DNA of 64,000 nucleotides from NCBI RefSeq assembly GCF_902706095.1, contig NZ_CACSJP010000003.1:496001-560000 (forward strand), given 5' to 3'. How positions within the stretch are numbered: position 1 is the stretch's first letter; each line of letters starts with the position of its first letter. Below the pieces are notes generated by a model. That model was not told the origin of the DNA, searched no databases, and saw only the letters and a program-made list of their open reading frames with translations. Shown here in pieces: positions 54,527 to 63,429 of the stretch. Made by a program: the position numbers and the translations under genes. Source of the stretch: Rhizobium sp. 18065. Lineage in GTDB: Bacteria > Pseudomonadota > Alphaproteobacteria > Rhizobiales > Rhizobiaceae.

Positions 54527-55270
54527 TCAGGACACATCGCCGAGCGGGTCGTTCTCCAGGTGGTCCATGGATGTCTGGCGGATCAGCCTCTCCTGCAGCA
54601 TCAACAGGTGCTGGCGCATCGCTTCACCGGCCTTTGCCGGATCGCGCGCCGCAATGGCGTCGATGATGGTCGCATGCTGGGCATTGGATATGCCCATGGT
54701 GTTGGCGCTGCTGCGGGCGCGCTCGCGGATCGATTGCCAGGCGTCATCCTGGCGCACCTGGTTGATGACATCGAAGATCGACAGGAAGAGCTGGTTTCCG
54801 GCGGCTTGCGCGATCTGCCGGTGCAGGGCGCCATCCCACAATTCCTTGGCGTCGGCATCTTCGCTGGCGAGGATCTTCTGGGCAAGCTCGCGCATGATGT
54901 CGATGTCGCTGCCCTTGGCGCGAAGGGCGGCCAGTTGCGCCAACTGCGGTTCGATCCGCAGGCGCACTTCCATGATTTCCATGAAATTGGTGCCAGCCAC
55001 GATAGTCTCTAACTGCTCGCTCCAGTCGTCCGGCTTCTGGCCGACATAGGTGCCGGATCCCTGCTTGCGCCAGATCGCGCCTTCGGCCTCCAGAACCTCC
55101 AGCGCCCGACGGATCGCCCGACGGCTTAGGCCCAGTGTTTCGCTCAGCATGCGCTCCGTCGGCAGCTTTCCGTCGGCCGCGACGTCGCCGTGTCGAAGGA
55201 GATCCCGCAGCTTTTCCAGCGCGTAATTGGAGTTTTCCTTCGAACTTTCCGGAGCGGGGGTGCCTGGCAT
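54527..55270 (-). CDS. GntR-family regulator of the FadR/FCD type
   Basis: A 247-residue regulator. The winged helix-turn-helix covers about residues 18-72, with LPTERMLSETLGLSRRAIRR and an AIWRKQGSGTYVG wing; the remainder is the helical FCD effector domain. ATG 55270 is at the family-expected position; the frame extends 66 codons upstream over the operator region and is not coding. It heads the peptide-uptake operon and most likely controls it through the half-sites just upstream of its own start. Confidence 0.88.
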   Translation of the reverse strand: MPGTPAPESSKENSNYALEKLRDLLRHGDVAADGKLPTERMLSETLGLSRRAIRRALEVLEAEGAIWRKQGSGTYVGQKPDDWSEQLETIVAGTNFMEIMEVRLRIEPQLAQLAALRAKGSDIDIMRELAQKILASEDADAKELWDGALHRQIAQAAGNQLFLSIFDVINQVRQDDAWQSIRERARSSANTMGISNAQHATIIDAIAARDPAKAGEAMRQHLLMLQERLIRQTSMDHLENDPLGDVS

Positions 55271-55271
55271 G

Positions 55272-55299
55272 ATTGGTCCGAACCAATTGATGATTGGTT
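55272..55299. promoter_or_regulatory. Three ATTGGT half-sites: candidate autoregulatory GntR operator
   Basis: ATTGGTC at 55272-55278, AACCAAT at 55281-55287 and ATTGGTT at 55293-55299 form overlapping inverted repeats: ATTGGT-CCGA-ACCAAT and AACCAAT-TGATG-ATTGGTT. They lie immediately upstream of the GntR start codon. The half-site spacing fits a dimeric regulator of this family. The site would control the whole downstream operon. Confidence 0.6.
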
Positions 55300-55621
55300 C
55301 AGTGAATGCCGAATTTCGGCGCCCGTCAAGATATTTTTTGGGCAGAGTTGTGGGTGCACAGTAATGGGGCAGAGGGGCGCGTGCTTGCTCAAGACGAGCG
55401 CAACAAAGGTCGAAAAAACACGCATTCAATCGGCTTGTTCGCCGTTGAGCGTTTCGAAGGAGTGCCATCTTAACCAGGGCAGGCCGCAGAACGGACTTGG
55501 GTCTGCCCGTTGTTCAGCACTGGCGGTTCGAATGTCGTTGAAAGGGTTGAAGCAAGCACCGAACGGTACAGTCCGCGCGATCGACCTTCAGCTGTCGTTG
55601 ATTTTGACGGCGAGGGAATTG
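55300..55621. other. Promoter segment, peptide operon
   Basis: No gene is supported here. Frames such as 55190-55687 (+) cross the regulatory region and the molybdoenzyme terminator and are taken as chance. The segment must carry the peptide-operon promoter on the - strand. Confidence 0.5.
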
Positions 55622-55650
55622 AAACCCCGGCTCGGCTGGAGCCGGGGTTT
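55622..55650 (-). terminator. Terminator of the molybdoenzyme operon
   Basis: AAACCCCGGCTC at 55622-55633 pairs perfectly with GAGCCGGGGTTT at 55639-55650 around a five-base loop. Read on the - strand it starts six bases after the stop of the molybdopterin subunit, and the stem ends in TTT followed by C and A. It is a strong intrinsic terminator. Confidence 0.85.
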
Positions 55651-55655
55651 CTGGG

Positions 55656-57869
55656 TTACGATTCCATGGATTTGGAGAAGGGCATGACACGCAGACGCTT
55701 GCCGCGCGCCTTGTAAAGGGCGTTTGCGACGGCAGGCCCGATGGGAGGAACACCTGGTTCGCCGATGCCAGAAGGTGGATTGGCGGATGCCAGGATGTGC
55801 ACCTCGACTTTCGGCATCGCGTCGATGCGCAGGGGCGTGTAGACGTCGAAATTGCCCTGATCGACCTGTCCGTCCGTCAAGGTGATTTCTTCACCCATGA
55901 TAGCTCCCAATCCAAAGCCGATGCCGCCCTCGACTTGGGCGCGAACCTGGTCCGGATTGATCGCCAGGCCACAATCGACAGCCGCCACCACACGTTCGAC
56001 CTTGAAGCCGCCGGAGGCGTCGACCGTGACCTCGGCGATCTGCGCCACCACGGTGCCAAAGCTTTCGGCGACCGCGACGCCCCTGAACAGGCCTTCCCGA
56101 GCCGGTTCTGCCCAGCCGGCCTTGTCCGCGACCAACTTGAGCAGCACTGCATGACGCGACTGCGGCTCAAGCAGCGAAAGCCGGAAAGCAATTGGGTCCT
56201 GGCCGGCAGCCTCGGCCATTTCGTCCATGAAGGTTTCAGCGACGAAAGCCGTATGGGTATTACCGACCGAGCGCCACCATAAGACCGGCACGCCGACGTC
56301 GGTCGAGGTCAGGCCGATCGCCTGGTTGGGGATCTTGTAAGGCATGTTGTGCATGCCCTCGACAGAGGTCGGATCGACGCCGTTCTGGACCATGCTCTCG
56401 AACATGGTCTTGGCCATGATCGACTGGCCGACAATGTGATCGCTCATCGCAATCAGTTGGCCCTTGTCATCGAGTGCGGCCTTCACATGGTGGACGAAAA
56501 GCGGACGATAGCGCCCGGCACGCATGTCATCTTCGCGGGTCCACTGGACCTTGACCGGTGCCTTGTAGCCGATCGCCTTCGCCACATAGACGGCTTCGAC
56601 CACGATATCGCCATCGAAGACAGCCCGCCGGCCAAAGCTGCCGCCGGTTTTCATCACCCACAGCTTGACCTTGTCCGGGGTGATCCCGACGATCTGGCCC
56701 GCGAGCCCCTGATACACGTCGGGGAACTGGTGTCCGCCCCAGATTTCCAGCGTGCCATCCTCGTTCATGCGCGCCACGGCATTCAGCGGTTCCATCGGCG
56801 CATGCGACAGGTAAGGGAACTCGTAGGTCGATTCGATGACCTTGGCGGCGGATGCAAAACCGGCATCCACATCGCCATCCTTGCGTGCCACGGCGGCTGG
56901 TGCTTTTGCGGCGATCTCCTTGTAACTGGTGAACAACTCGGCGGTGCCGCGCTTTTCGGCGGCGCTGTCGTCCCATTCCACCGTGACTGCCTCGCGGCCC
57001 TTGATGGCGGCCCACATATGTTCAGCCACGACGGCGACGCCGCGTGGTGTTTCGACGACATCAACCACGCCCTTGATCGCACGGGCCGCAACCGCGTCGA
57101 ACGACTTGACCTTGGCGCCAAACAGCGGTGGGTGGATCATCACGGCGGTGAGCATGCCGGGAAGTTTCACGTCCAGAGTATATTGCTCGGTACCGTTTGC
57201 CTTGCGGGCGCTGTCGAAACGCTTCAGGCTCTCATTGCCGATGAGTTTCCAATCGGCCGGCTGCTTCAGCACGAGAGTGGTGGGAACCGGCATTGTCGCC
57301 GCCTTGGCAGCAAACGCGCCGAAGCCACTTTCCTTGCCGGACGCATGCTTCAGGACGCCATTTTCCACGGTGATCTCGGATGCGGGCACGGCCCATTCGG
57401 CAGCTGCTGCCGCAACCAGCATGGCGCGTGTCGCTGCACCCGCCTGGCGGTAGCGGTCCCACGAAGTGAACATCGATGTTGAACCACCGGTGCCCTGGAG
57501 CGCACCGCCGAAGGCCACGTTCCCGTAGGCCTTGACGTCACCGGCAACGCCGACGACCTCGATGGCGGACCAATCCGCGTCGAGTTCTTCTGCAACGAGC
57601 GTGCCGATGCCGTTATAGGCTCCCTGGCCCATTTCGAACTGCGACGACAGGACTGTGACCTTGCCGTCTGCGTCGATCAGCACGTAGGGGCTGAAGGCGT
57701 TGGCAGCCTTGCCGCTGCTGTCCGTTGCCGCTTCGGCCGGAACGGCCTCGAGAACGCGAAAGCCGACAGCCAGGCCACCGGCTGTCGCCAATGCGCCGAG
57801 CAGGAAATTGCGGCGCGACACGGCCTGCTGCAATGGATTGGAAAATTTGTTCATCAGGTTCGGAATCAT
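55656..57869 (-). CDS. Molybdopterin-binding oxidoreductase subunit (IorB-like, aldehyde dehydrogenase family), Tat-exported
   Basis: A 737-residue large subunit of a molybdenum hydroxylase, isoquinoline 1-oxidoreductase type. Residues 18-25 SRRNFLLG form a twin-arginine signal, followed by a hydrophobic stretch ending near residue 48. Cofactor-region blocks are VAEELDADWSAIEVVGVAGD, FGGALQGTGGS, SFGRRAVFDGDIV, PVLWWRSVGNTHTAFVAETF and GEPGVPPIGPAVANAL; the last is the usual site of the catalytic glutamate. ATG 57869 follows GGAGG. It pairs with the 2Fe-2S subunit encoded 3 bp upstream. Substrate could be an aldehyde or an N-heterocycle. Confidence 0.9.
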   Translation of the reverse strand: MIPNLMNKFSNPLQQAVSRRNFLLGALATAGGLAVGFRVLEAVPAEAATDSSGKAANAFSPYVLIDADGKVTVLSSQFEMGQGAYNGIGTLVAEELDADWSAIEVVGVAGDVKAYGNVAFGGALQGTGGSTSMFTSWDRYRQAGAATRAMLVAAAAAEWAVPASEITVENGVLKHASGKESGFGAFAAKAATMPVPTTLVLKQPADWKLIGNESLKRFDSARKANGTEQYTLDVKLPGMLTAVMIHPPLFGAKVKSFDAVAARAIKGVVDVVETPRGVAVVAEHMWAAIKGREAVTVEWDDSAAEKRGTAELFTSYKEIAAKAPAAVARKDGDVDAGFASAAKVIESTYEFPYLSHAPMEPLNAVARMNEDGTLEIWGGHQFPDVYQGLAGQIVGITPDKVKLWVMKTGGSFGRRAVFDGDIVVEAVYVAKAIGYKAPVKVQWTREDDMRAGRYRPLFVHHVKAALDDKGQLIAMSDHIVGQSIMAKTMFESMVQNGVDPTSVEGMHNMPYKIPNQAIGLTSTDVGVPVLWWRSVGNTHTAFVAETFMDEMAEAAGQDPIAFRLSLLEPQSRHAVLLKLVADKAGWAEPAREGLFRGVAVAESFGTVVAQIAEVTVDASGGFKVERVVAAVDCGLAINPDQVRAQVEGGIGFGLGAIMGEEITLTDGQVDQGNFDVYTPLRIDAMPKVEVHILASANPPSGIGEPGVPPIGPAVANALYKARGKRLRVMPFSKSMES

Positions 57870-57872
57870 GGC

Positions 57873-58331
57873 TCAAGCCTCCAAGCGTTTTGCAGCTTCG
57901 TGAATCCCGGCACGGATTCTCTGATAGGTGGCGCACCGACAGAGATTGCCAGCCATCGCGCCATCGATGTCTTCGTCGGTCGGCTTTGGATTGTTTGCCA
58001 GAAGGTCGGTGGCGGACATGATCTGTCCGGACTGACAGTAACCACATTGCGGGACGTCGAGATTTGCCCACACGGTTTTGACCGTCTCTGCAACCTTGCC
58101 CTTCAGGCCTTCGATCGTCGTGATCTTTGCATCGCCGATGTCGCTGACAAAGGTCTGGCACGACCGGACCGGCGAACCATCCAGATGAACAGTACAGGCA
58201 CCGCACTGGGCCATTCCGCATCCGAACTTCGTGCCAGTAAGACCGACGAGATCGCGGATTGCCCAAAGCAGAGGCATATCGGCATCCGCATCGACCTCGT
58301 GAACGATGTCATTGATTGTGAGCTTTATCAT
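57873..58331 (-). CDS. 2Fe-2S subunit of the molybdenum hydroxylase (IorA-like)
   Basis: A 152-residue electron-transfer subunit with two clusters. The plant-type cluster uses C38, C43, C46 and C58 (CGMAQCGACTVHLDG), and the second uses C96, C99, C131 and C133 (CGYCQSGQ and LCRCATYQRI). There is no signal peptide, so it should be exported together with its Tat-bearing partner by hitch-hiking. GGGAGTAG precedes ATG 58331. A third FAD subunit and maturation factors are absent here, as is normal for the IorAB type. Confidence 0.93.
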   Translation of the reverse strand: MIKLTINDIVHEVDADADMPLLWAIRDLVGLTGTKFGCGMAQCGACTVHLDGSPVRSCQTFVSDIGDAKITTIEGLKGKVAETVKTVWANLDVPQCGYCQSGQIMSATDLLANNPKPTDEDIDGAMAGNLCRCATYQRIRAGIHEAAKRLEA

Positions 58332-58912
58332 TATCTACTCCCGTCATTTGTGGGCAAGGGCCGGTCGCGCGACGACACAGCTTGATCCGTATTTTACATG
58401 ATCTGGATGAAAGCCAGTAGGTTCGATCCTCTTGGATGATTGCCTGATCCTCTGAATGTGGATCGGACTGTGGGTTTGCCGCGAGGTCTGAAACGATGTT
58501 CGTTCAAGCTCGTGCAGAGCAGCGTCGAGAGTGGTGGCGCCCTGATAGGATTGGAGAAACGGCTTTCGCTACGCGCTCCATTGCCGCCATGGTGGCTGCA
58601 TGAGCCGGCATGCGAATTCGACGATGTGGGTGACGTTATCAGACATTTGCTGTCCAGGCGATGCCGGCAGCGCTGACGATCGTAAATGTGATTGACTTGG
58701 CGGTGTCACCGAGCGGCGTCTTTTGGACATTTGGCCGCATCAGGTCTTGGGATGCCTGCAGGGCGGCAAGGCGGTTTTGCCAATGCGAATACCGCTCATC
58801 AACCTGGGATGTGCAACCTCCGGCGAAACATTGGACGAGTTCGCCTCGCAGGAGTAGGCTGGCACGATCATGCATGCTGACAGTGAGTACTCCGGGGGAT
58901 TGGGGGACGGCT
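58332..58912. other. Intergenic region between the molybdoenzyme operon and the TPR gene
   Basis: About 580 bp. It contains promoters for both divergent transcripts. The - strand frame at 58639-58875 is the only gene-like item and is listed separately. The + strand frame running into the TPR gene from 58661 is not supported upstream of 58913. Confidence 0.45.
58639..58875 (-). CDS. Possible small hypothetical protein (78 aa)
   Basis: A 78-codon frame on the - strand starting MHDRASLLLRGELVQCFAGG. Its codons are coding-like and the middle segment (SHWQNRLAALQASQDLMRP) would be helical. I do not recognise it. The nearest GGAG is 14 bases before the ATG, too far, so translation is uncertain. 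It overlaps no other supported gene. Confidence 0.25.
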   Translation of the reverse strand: MHDRASLLLRGELVQCFAGGCTSQVDERYSHWQNRLAALQASQDLMRPNVQKTPLGDTAKSITFTIVSAAGIAWTANV

Positions 58913-60742
58913 ATGCTATCGACAAGATCCGCAGCCTCGGGAACGGCGGCGGGAATGCCCGGGATCGATGACGTCCGGGCGCAACTGGAACGCATCCTCT
59001 CGAGCCCGGAATTTCCAAGCGCTGGGCGCGCGCCCGCATTTCTGCGTTATGTCGTGGAAGAGACGCTTGCCGGGCGAGCTGGGCGCATCAAGGGCTATTC
59101 GATCGCTATCGAGGTGTTCGGACGCGACCAGACGTTCACGCAGGACGATCCCGTCGTCAGAATAGAGGCGGGACGCCTGCGGCGTGCCCTCGAGCGATAT
59201 TACCTGGTTGAAGGAAACAGGGATGCCGTCCGGATCGACATCCCCAAAGGCGGCTATTCACCGGCGTTTTCCTGGAACGCAAATGCCGTGGGCACGGTGC
59301 AGGAGCCCGTAGCTGCTCACCTTGAACTGAAGCCTGCCTCGAGGCGATGGTCTGCAAGGGGCGTGGCCCTTGCCGGCGCGACAGCTCTGGTGGCTGCGTG
59401 TTCGTATTGGATTGCAGGTGTCTCCGCGTCACGGGTCACGGGTGCCCAGCCAGTGGTGCAGTCAGCAGGCAGTTCGGGCCGTCCGCTCGGTGATGCCTTT
59501 CATGGCATTCCGTCAGTTGCCGTTGCCCCGTTCACCAATCTCGACGGAGGGTCGGATGCACAGCTCTTTTCGGCTGGCCTGACAGAAGAGCTGCTGACGG
59601 CTCTTCCCCGTTTCAAGGAGATCAAAGTGTTCAGCGGCGAGGCATCCAAAACGCTTGCCGCAGATGTCGATACGGCCCGGGTAGGACCGGAACTTGGGGC
59701 CCGCTATCTGCTCGCGGGTGGTGTCAGAGCCTCATCCGGCCGTCTGCGTGTGACGGCGCGTCTGCTCGCCACGGCCAATGGTGAGATCCTCTGGTCGAGA
59801 GACTACGACGAAATTCTTGCTGCGAAGGATCCGCTCTCGGTCCAGAAGGATGTTGCACGGCGGGTTGCGACGGCGATCGCTCAGCCCTACGGCATCATGG
59901 CGCAGGTTGATACGGCAAATCCGTCCCACACCGATTCTGGTCGCCATGAATGCGCGCTGCGCTTTTACGCGTATCGTTTCGATCCGAGCGTCGAGGCGCA
60001 TGCAGGCACACGGGATTGCCTCCAGACCACCTTGGCGCAGCATCCAACCAACGCCACCGCCTGGGCGATGCTGTCGATCATTCATCTCGACGAGGCCCGT
60101 TTCAACTTCAATCCAAAGACGGGATCCAGACCGCCGATAGAACAGGCGCTGGTGGCGGCCAGACGCGCGACGCAACTCGACGGCAATAATACACGCGGGC
60201 TGCAGGCATTGATGATGGCCCTGTTTTTCAACAGGGACGTCAGCGAGGCCTTGCGCATAGGCGAACAGGCACTTGGCTCGAACCCGAATGACACCGAACT
60301 GATCGGCGAACTGGGCACGAGCATGGCGCTCGCCGGCCAGTGGCGACGAGGGGCGGACCTGCTTGACCAGGCAATCGCACTTAATCCGGCGGGTGGCGGC
60401 TACTATCATGGTATGCGTGCGCTTGCTGCCTATATGCTGCATGACAATGAGACCTCCGTCCGGGAGATCACTAGGGCGAATATGCAGACGTTTCCGCTGT
60501 TTCACGCGGTGGCGGCGGTCATTTATGCACAGGCCGGCATGATCGATGACGCCCGGCATCAGGGAGAGATCTTTGCTTCGATGCGTCCTGATGTCCTTGC
60601 CAACATCGATGCAGAACTCATAGCGAAGAATGTCCAGCCCGATGATCGTTTGCGGCTGATGGCAGATCTGCGCAAGGCCGGCCTGCCGCTTCCCCAGGAG
60701 GCGGCAGATGCGGTCGATACGTCAGATTTGCAACCCCGCTGA
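58913..60742 (+). CDS. Membrane-anchored TPR signalling protein with CadC-like layout
   Basis: A 609-residue protein. A conserved N-terminal domain (about 1-120, with FPSAGRAPAFLRYVVEETLA, YSIAIEVFGRD and VRIEAGRLRRALERYY) is cytoplasmic. One membrane helix follows at about 149-170. The rest is periplasmic: a TolB-like segment SVAVAPFTNLDGGSDAQLF with GGVRASSGRLRVTARLL, then TPR-like repeats from about residue 400 (for example WAMLSIIHLDEARF and ALGSNPNDTELIGELG). Similar rhizobial proteins are annotated as adenylate cyclases, but no cyclase catalytic domain is visible. ATG 58913 follows GGGGGACGG. Function: sensing or scaffold, unknown. Confidence 0.75.
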   Translation: MLSTRSAASGTAAGMPGIDDVRAQLERILSSPEFPSAGRAPAFLRYVVEETLAGRAGRIKGYSIAIEVFGRDQTFTQDDPVVRIEAGRLRRALERYYLVEGNRDAVRIDIPKGGYSPAFSWNANAVGTVQEPVAAHLELKPASRRWSARGVALAGATALVAACSYWIAGVSASRVTGAQPVVQSAGSSGRPLGDAFHGIPSVAVAPFTNLDGGSDAQLFSAGLTEELLTALPRFKEIKVFSGEASKTLAADVDTARVGPELGARYLLAGGVRASSGRLRVTARLLATANGEILWSRDYDEILAAKDPLSVQKDVARRVATAIAQPYGIMAQVDTANPSHTDSGRHECALRFYAYRFDPSVEAHAGTRDCLQTTLAQHPTNATAWAMLSIIHLDEARFNFNPKTGSRPPIEQALVAARRATQLDGNNTRGLQALMMALFFNRDVSEALRIGEQALGSNPNDTELIGELGTSMALAGQWRRGADLLDQAIALNPAGGGYYHGMRALAAYMLHDNETSVREITRANMQTFPLFHAVAAVIYAQAGMIDDARHQGEIFASMRPDVLANIDAELIAKNVQPDDRLRLMADLRKAGLPLPQEAADAVDTSDLQPR

Positions 60743-60897
60743 GACTTTGAATCGTCGCAGTTGGTTGCGTCGGCGCTTGTCCGAATTGGACGCACTGCCG
60801 TCCTTTGGCCGGTTCGTGCTTGGCCTGTTCGAGATCGTGACTGTCCCGAAGCCTGAAGCCGGGCGACACGCCGGGACGCCGCAGTTCGGTTTCGGCT
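60743..60897. other. Convergent intergenic segment
   Basis: Between the TPR gene (+) and the DUF2955 gene (-). Weak complementary runs (AAGCCG near 60860 and CGGCTT near 60890) could form a loose stem. No clear terminator or gene is seen. Confidence 0.35.
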
Positions 60898-61947
60898 TTA
60901 CTCGGCGGTGCTCGTCACTTTGAAGGAGGACCCATTGGTGTGGGATGATCGCGGCCACAGGGCTGCAGCGAGCAGCAAGCCGTAGAGTAATGCCCCGCCG
61001 ACATAGACGATGCGCGTGACGAATGCTTCACCTGCGCTTCCCGGCAAGGGGGAGACGCCAAGTCCGAAAATTGTCAGGAAGATGGTCAAGGCGCCGGCAT
61101 ACATCTTTGCGTCGCCCGACCGCCCGGCCGCCCGGCCGCCAAGAAACAGTCCAGTTATCAGGACGATGACGAAAATCGTGAACAGGTTCGGGCGCAGGCT
61201 GAGTAATGCATAGGCGAGGCTGGCGAGCAGTCCGCCAAGCAGATTGACAAGGACCGTACCGAAAGCTGTCCGCGCACTGGCGGAGATATCGAGCTGTCCG
61301 AGCAGCGAGGCTACCGTGATGGGAATGACTGCGGCGGCGGTCAGATTGTCACTCGTCAGGCAGATCACGACGGATGCCAGCAGGATGACCGTGTTGGCAA
61401 GCGCGCGCATCAATGCCGGAGGTCTGGCGATAGCCGCGATCACTTCATCATCCGATGCATGCGGTTCCGGCAGGAGCGCATGAGCGAACCACATCAGTCC
61501 GGTGCCGGACAAGACCCCGGTGACCAGGATGGAGAGGATGGATCCGGCGAGCTCGTTGTTCAGGATGCCGAACAGCGGCACGATGATCGCAACGACCAGG
61601 ACAAGGAAGATTGCAGGCCCGCCCTTTCCGGTCGACTGCATCTCAAAGCAGACGAAATAGGTGAGCCCCAGCAGAAGCATGAAAGGCGCAGGTCGGTCGC
61701 CCAGCACAGCGGTCAGCACCATCATTGCAAGCCCGGCAACCAGGATCACCAGCACCGCGCCAATCGTCTTTGCCAAGGGTGCCGGCCGCGCGCTTGATAG
61801 CAGGAACTGGGCCGCGAACAGAGGGCCAAGGAAGGGCACGACCGCCCCTGCGTGCAGCGCTGCGGTGAAGCCGATAGCGACTGCCAGAGCGACCCGCAAT
61901 CCCATGCGGGTCTGCGCCAGACGGCTATGGGCCGGGTCAATTGACAT
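60898..61947 (-). CDS. DUF2955/FUSC-type integral membrane transporter component
   Basis: A 349-residue protein with about ten membrane helices in two sets, separated by a cytoplasmic segment near residues 160-180 (PEPHASDDEVIAAIARP). The first helical block ALAVAIGFTAALHAGAVVPF and the LLSSARPAP turn resemble aromatic-acid exporter and FUSC families. ATG 61947 lies inside the 3' end of the HlyD-type gene (11-bp overlap), so the pair is coupled. It should export a small organic compound with the HlyD partner. Confidence 0.8.
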   Translation of the reverse strand: MSIDPAHSRLAQTRMGLRVALAVAIGFTAALHAGAVVPFLGPLFAAQFLLSSARPAPLAKTIGAVLVILVAGLAMMVLTAVLGDRPAPFMLLLGLTYFVCFEMQSTGKGGPAIFLVLVVAIIVPLFGILNNELAGSILSILVTGVLSGTGLMWFAHALLPEPHASDDEVIAAIARPPALMRALANTVILLASVVICLTSDNLTAAAVIPITVASLLGQLDISASARTAFGTVLVNLLGGLLASLAYALLSLRPNLFTIFVIVLITGLFLGGRAAGRSGDAKMYAGALTIFLTIFGLGVSPLPGSAGEAFVTRIVYVGGALLYGLLLAAALWPRSSHTNGSSFKVTSTAE

Positions 61948-63043
61948 AGGACAGAACCGAGAGGATCCGGATCCGAAGCCAACCCCACGCATTGGTCAGC
62001 GGATTGTCGCCGGTGAAGATGACAACGGTTGTCTGCGCGCCGTAGCGCAGGCCACCTTTCGGCCGCTGTGTTTCGTCCATGAGGAGGCGGACAGGAAACC
62101 GCTGCGCTTGCCTGACCCAGCCACTGTCGTTCTGGATCTTCGGCAGGCCGGTATTCGGGTCCGTGTTTCCTTGCGAAACACCGAAGCCGACACTTTCGAC
62201 CGTTGCCGGGAAAACACGGCCGGGGAGTGCATCGAAAAGCACCTCCGCCCTGTTGCCGATGGCAACCCTCTCGAGACTGTTCTCCTTGAACGCCGCGTTG
62301 ATCCAGATCGTGCCGACATCGATGAAGGTCATGGCAGCCTGTCCGACCGAGACGACCTTGCCGATCGTCAGCTGAAGGTTGGTGACGACACCGGCCGACG
62401 GTGCCCGGATGGTCGTCCGCACAAGGTCAAGCCGGGCCTTCTCCAGTCCGGCAAGCGCTGCCCGCAACTGCGGATTGTCATTGCCGGATGGTCCGAGCAG
62501 TTCTTTTGCCTTGGCAAGTTCCGCCTCGGCTGCTGCGACGGATGCTTCCGCCTGATCATAGGCTGATTTGGCCGCATCGTAGCGCGCCTGCGAATAGACC
62601 CCGCGTTTAACGAGTTCGGAGGCCCTCGCATACTGATCGCGCAGGTTGTCGCGGTCCACCCTGATCTGCACCAGCTTGGCCTGCGCCGCATCGACCGTCG
62701 CGGTGGATGCGCCGATAGACTGGCCCGCACTGGCCAGGGCAGCCTCAGCTTCGCTGACGGCCAGTGCGTATCGCTCAGGATCAATGCGAAACAGGATCTG
62801 ACCGGCCTCCACCTGCATATTGTCAGTGATGCCCACTTCAACGATCCGTCCCGTGACTTCGGCCGCGATTCCGACCACATAGGCCTGCACATAGGCTTGC
62901 GAGGTCGACGGGGTTCGCCGTTCCATGAAAACCGACAGGCCGAACAGAACCAATGCCAACAGAATGATGATCAGGGCGATCCGGCGCAGGGGATTGCGGG
63001 GTGGAGCCGTCGCGGCCGGCTCATTGATGACTTCTGAATCCAC
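61937..63043 (-). CDS. HlyD-family periplasmic adaptor (EmrA-like)
   Basis: A 368-residue membrane-fusion protein. One N-terminal membrane helix lies at about residues 22-40. The lipoyl half-motif VTGRIVEVGITDNMQVEAGQ (about 63-82) and its partner IRAPSAGVVTNLQLTIGKVV flank an alpha-helical hairpin rich in A, E and K (about 90-195). A beta-barrel follows with EVLFDALPGRVFPATVESVG. It should connect the DUF2955 pump to the outer membrane. No TolC-like gene is in the window, so the outer-membrane part must be encoded elsewhere. Confidence 0.9.
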   Translation of the reverse strand: MDSEVINEPAATAPPRNPLRRIALIIILLALVLFGLSVFMERRTPSTSQAYVQAYVVGIAAEVTGRIVEVGITDNMQVEAGQILFRIDPERYALAVSEAEAALASAGQSIGASTATVDAAQAKLVQIRVDRDNLRDQYARASELVKRGVYSQARYDAAKSAYDQAEASVAAAEAELAKAKELLGPSGNDNPQLRAALAGLEKARLDLVRTTIRAPSAGVVTNLQLTIGKVVSVGQAAMTFIDVGTIWINAAFKENSLERVAIGNRAEVLFDALPGRVFPATVESVGFGVSQGNTDPNTGLPKIQNDSGWVRQAQRFPVRLLMDETQRPKGGLRYGAQTTVVIFTGDNPLTNAWGWLRIRILSVLSYVN

Positions 63044-63144
63044 TGTCTTGTGTCCTTCGGAATTCTATCTCTGTTGGATGAAATCGTCGAAAAGGCTTGG
63101 GCCGCGATCGACTATCCTGTTGGGTGCAGCAGGATCTCATCAGA

Positions 63145-63429
63145 TCACCGGGAACGCTGCACAGGCGGATGGTGCAGCTTGACCACTTTGGCTTTGGCGA
63201 GGGCCTCTTCTATTTCCTTGGCGAGTTCTATGATCAGTTGTCTGTACTCGTCGCATCGCTTGCCCGCATGCGGATTCAATGACGCTTCCCACTTGACCAA
63301 TTCCGTCTGGGCTTCGGCAAAATCCCGGCAGATCTCGCAGAAGACGGGGTCCCAGAATGCACGTTCAGCGATCGCCTCGGCTCCGTTGGGAAACCGCAGC
63401 CTGACCGCAGCAGCAATGTCCTCATCCAT
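63145..63429 (-). CDS. Small hypothetical protein (94 aa)
   Basis: A 94-residue acidic-basic protein without a recognisable domain. GGGGGGAG lies 8 bases before ATG 63429, an excellent ribosome binding site. The product is helical: the N-terminal part has RFPNGAEAIAERAFWDPVFC and the C-terminal part YRQLIIELAKEIEEALAKAK, which would form an amphipathic helix. Two cysteines occur in VFCEIC, and a third in GKRCDE. It is a single gene, about 100 bp upstream of the HlyD gene on the same strand. Confidence 0.7.
   Translation of the reverse strand: MDEDIAAAVRLRFPNGAEAIAERAFWDPVFCEICRDFAEAQTELVKWEASLNPHAGKRCDEYRQLIIELAKEIEEALAKAKVVKLHHPPVQRSR

Noticed and set aside
58661..58912. Upstream extension of the TPR protein
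   Set aside because: The extension lacks a ribosome binding site and family resemblance; GGGGGACGG before ATG 58913 marks a better start.
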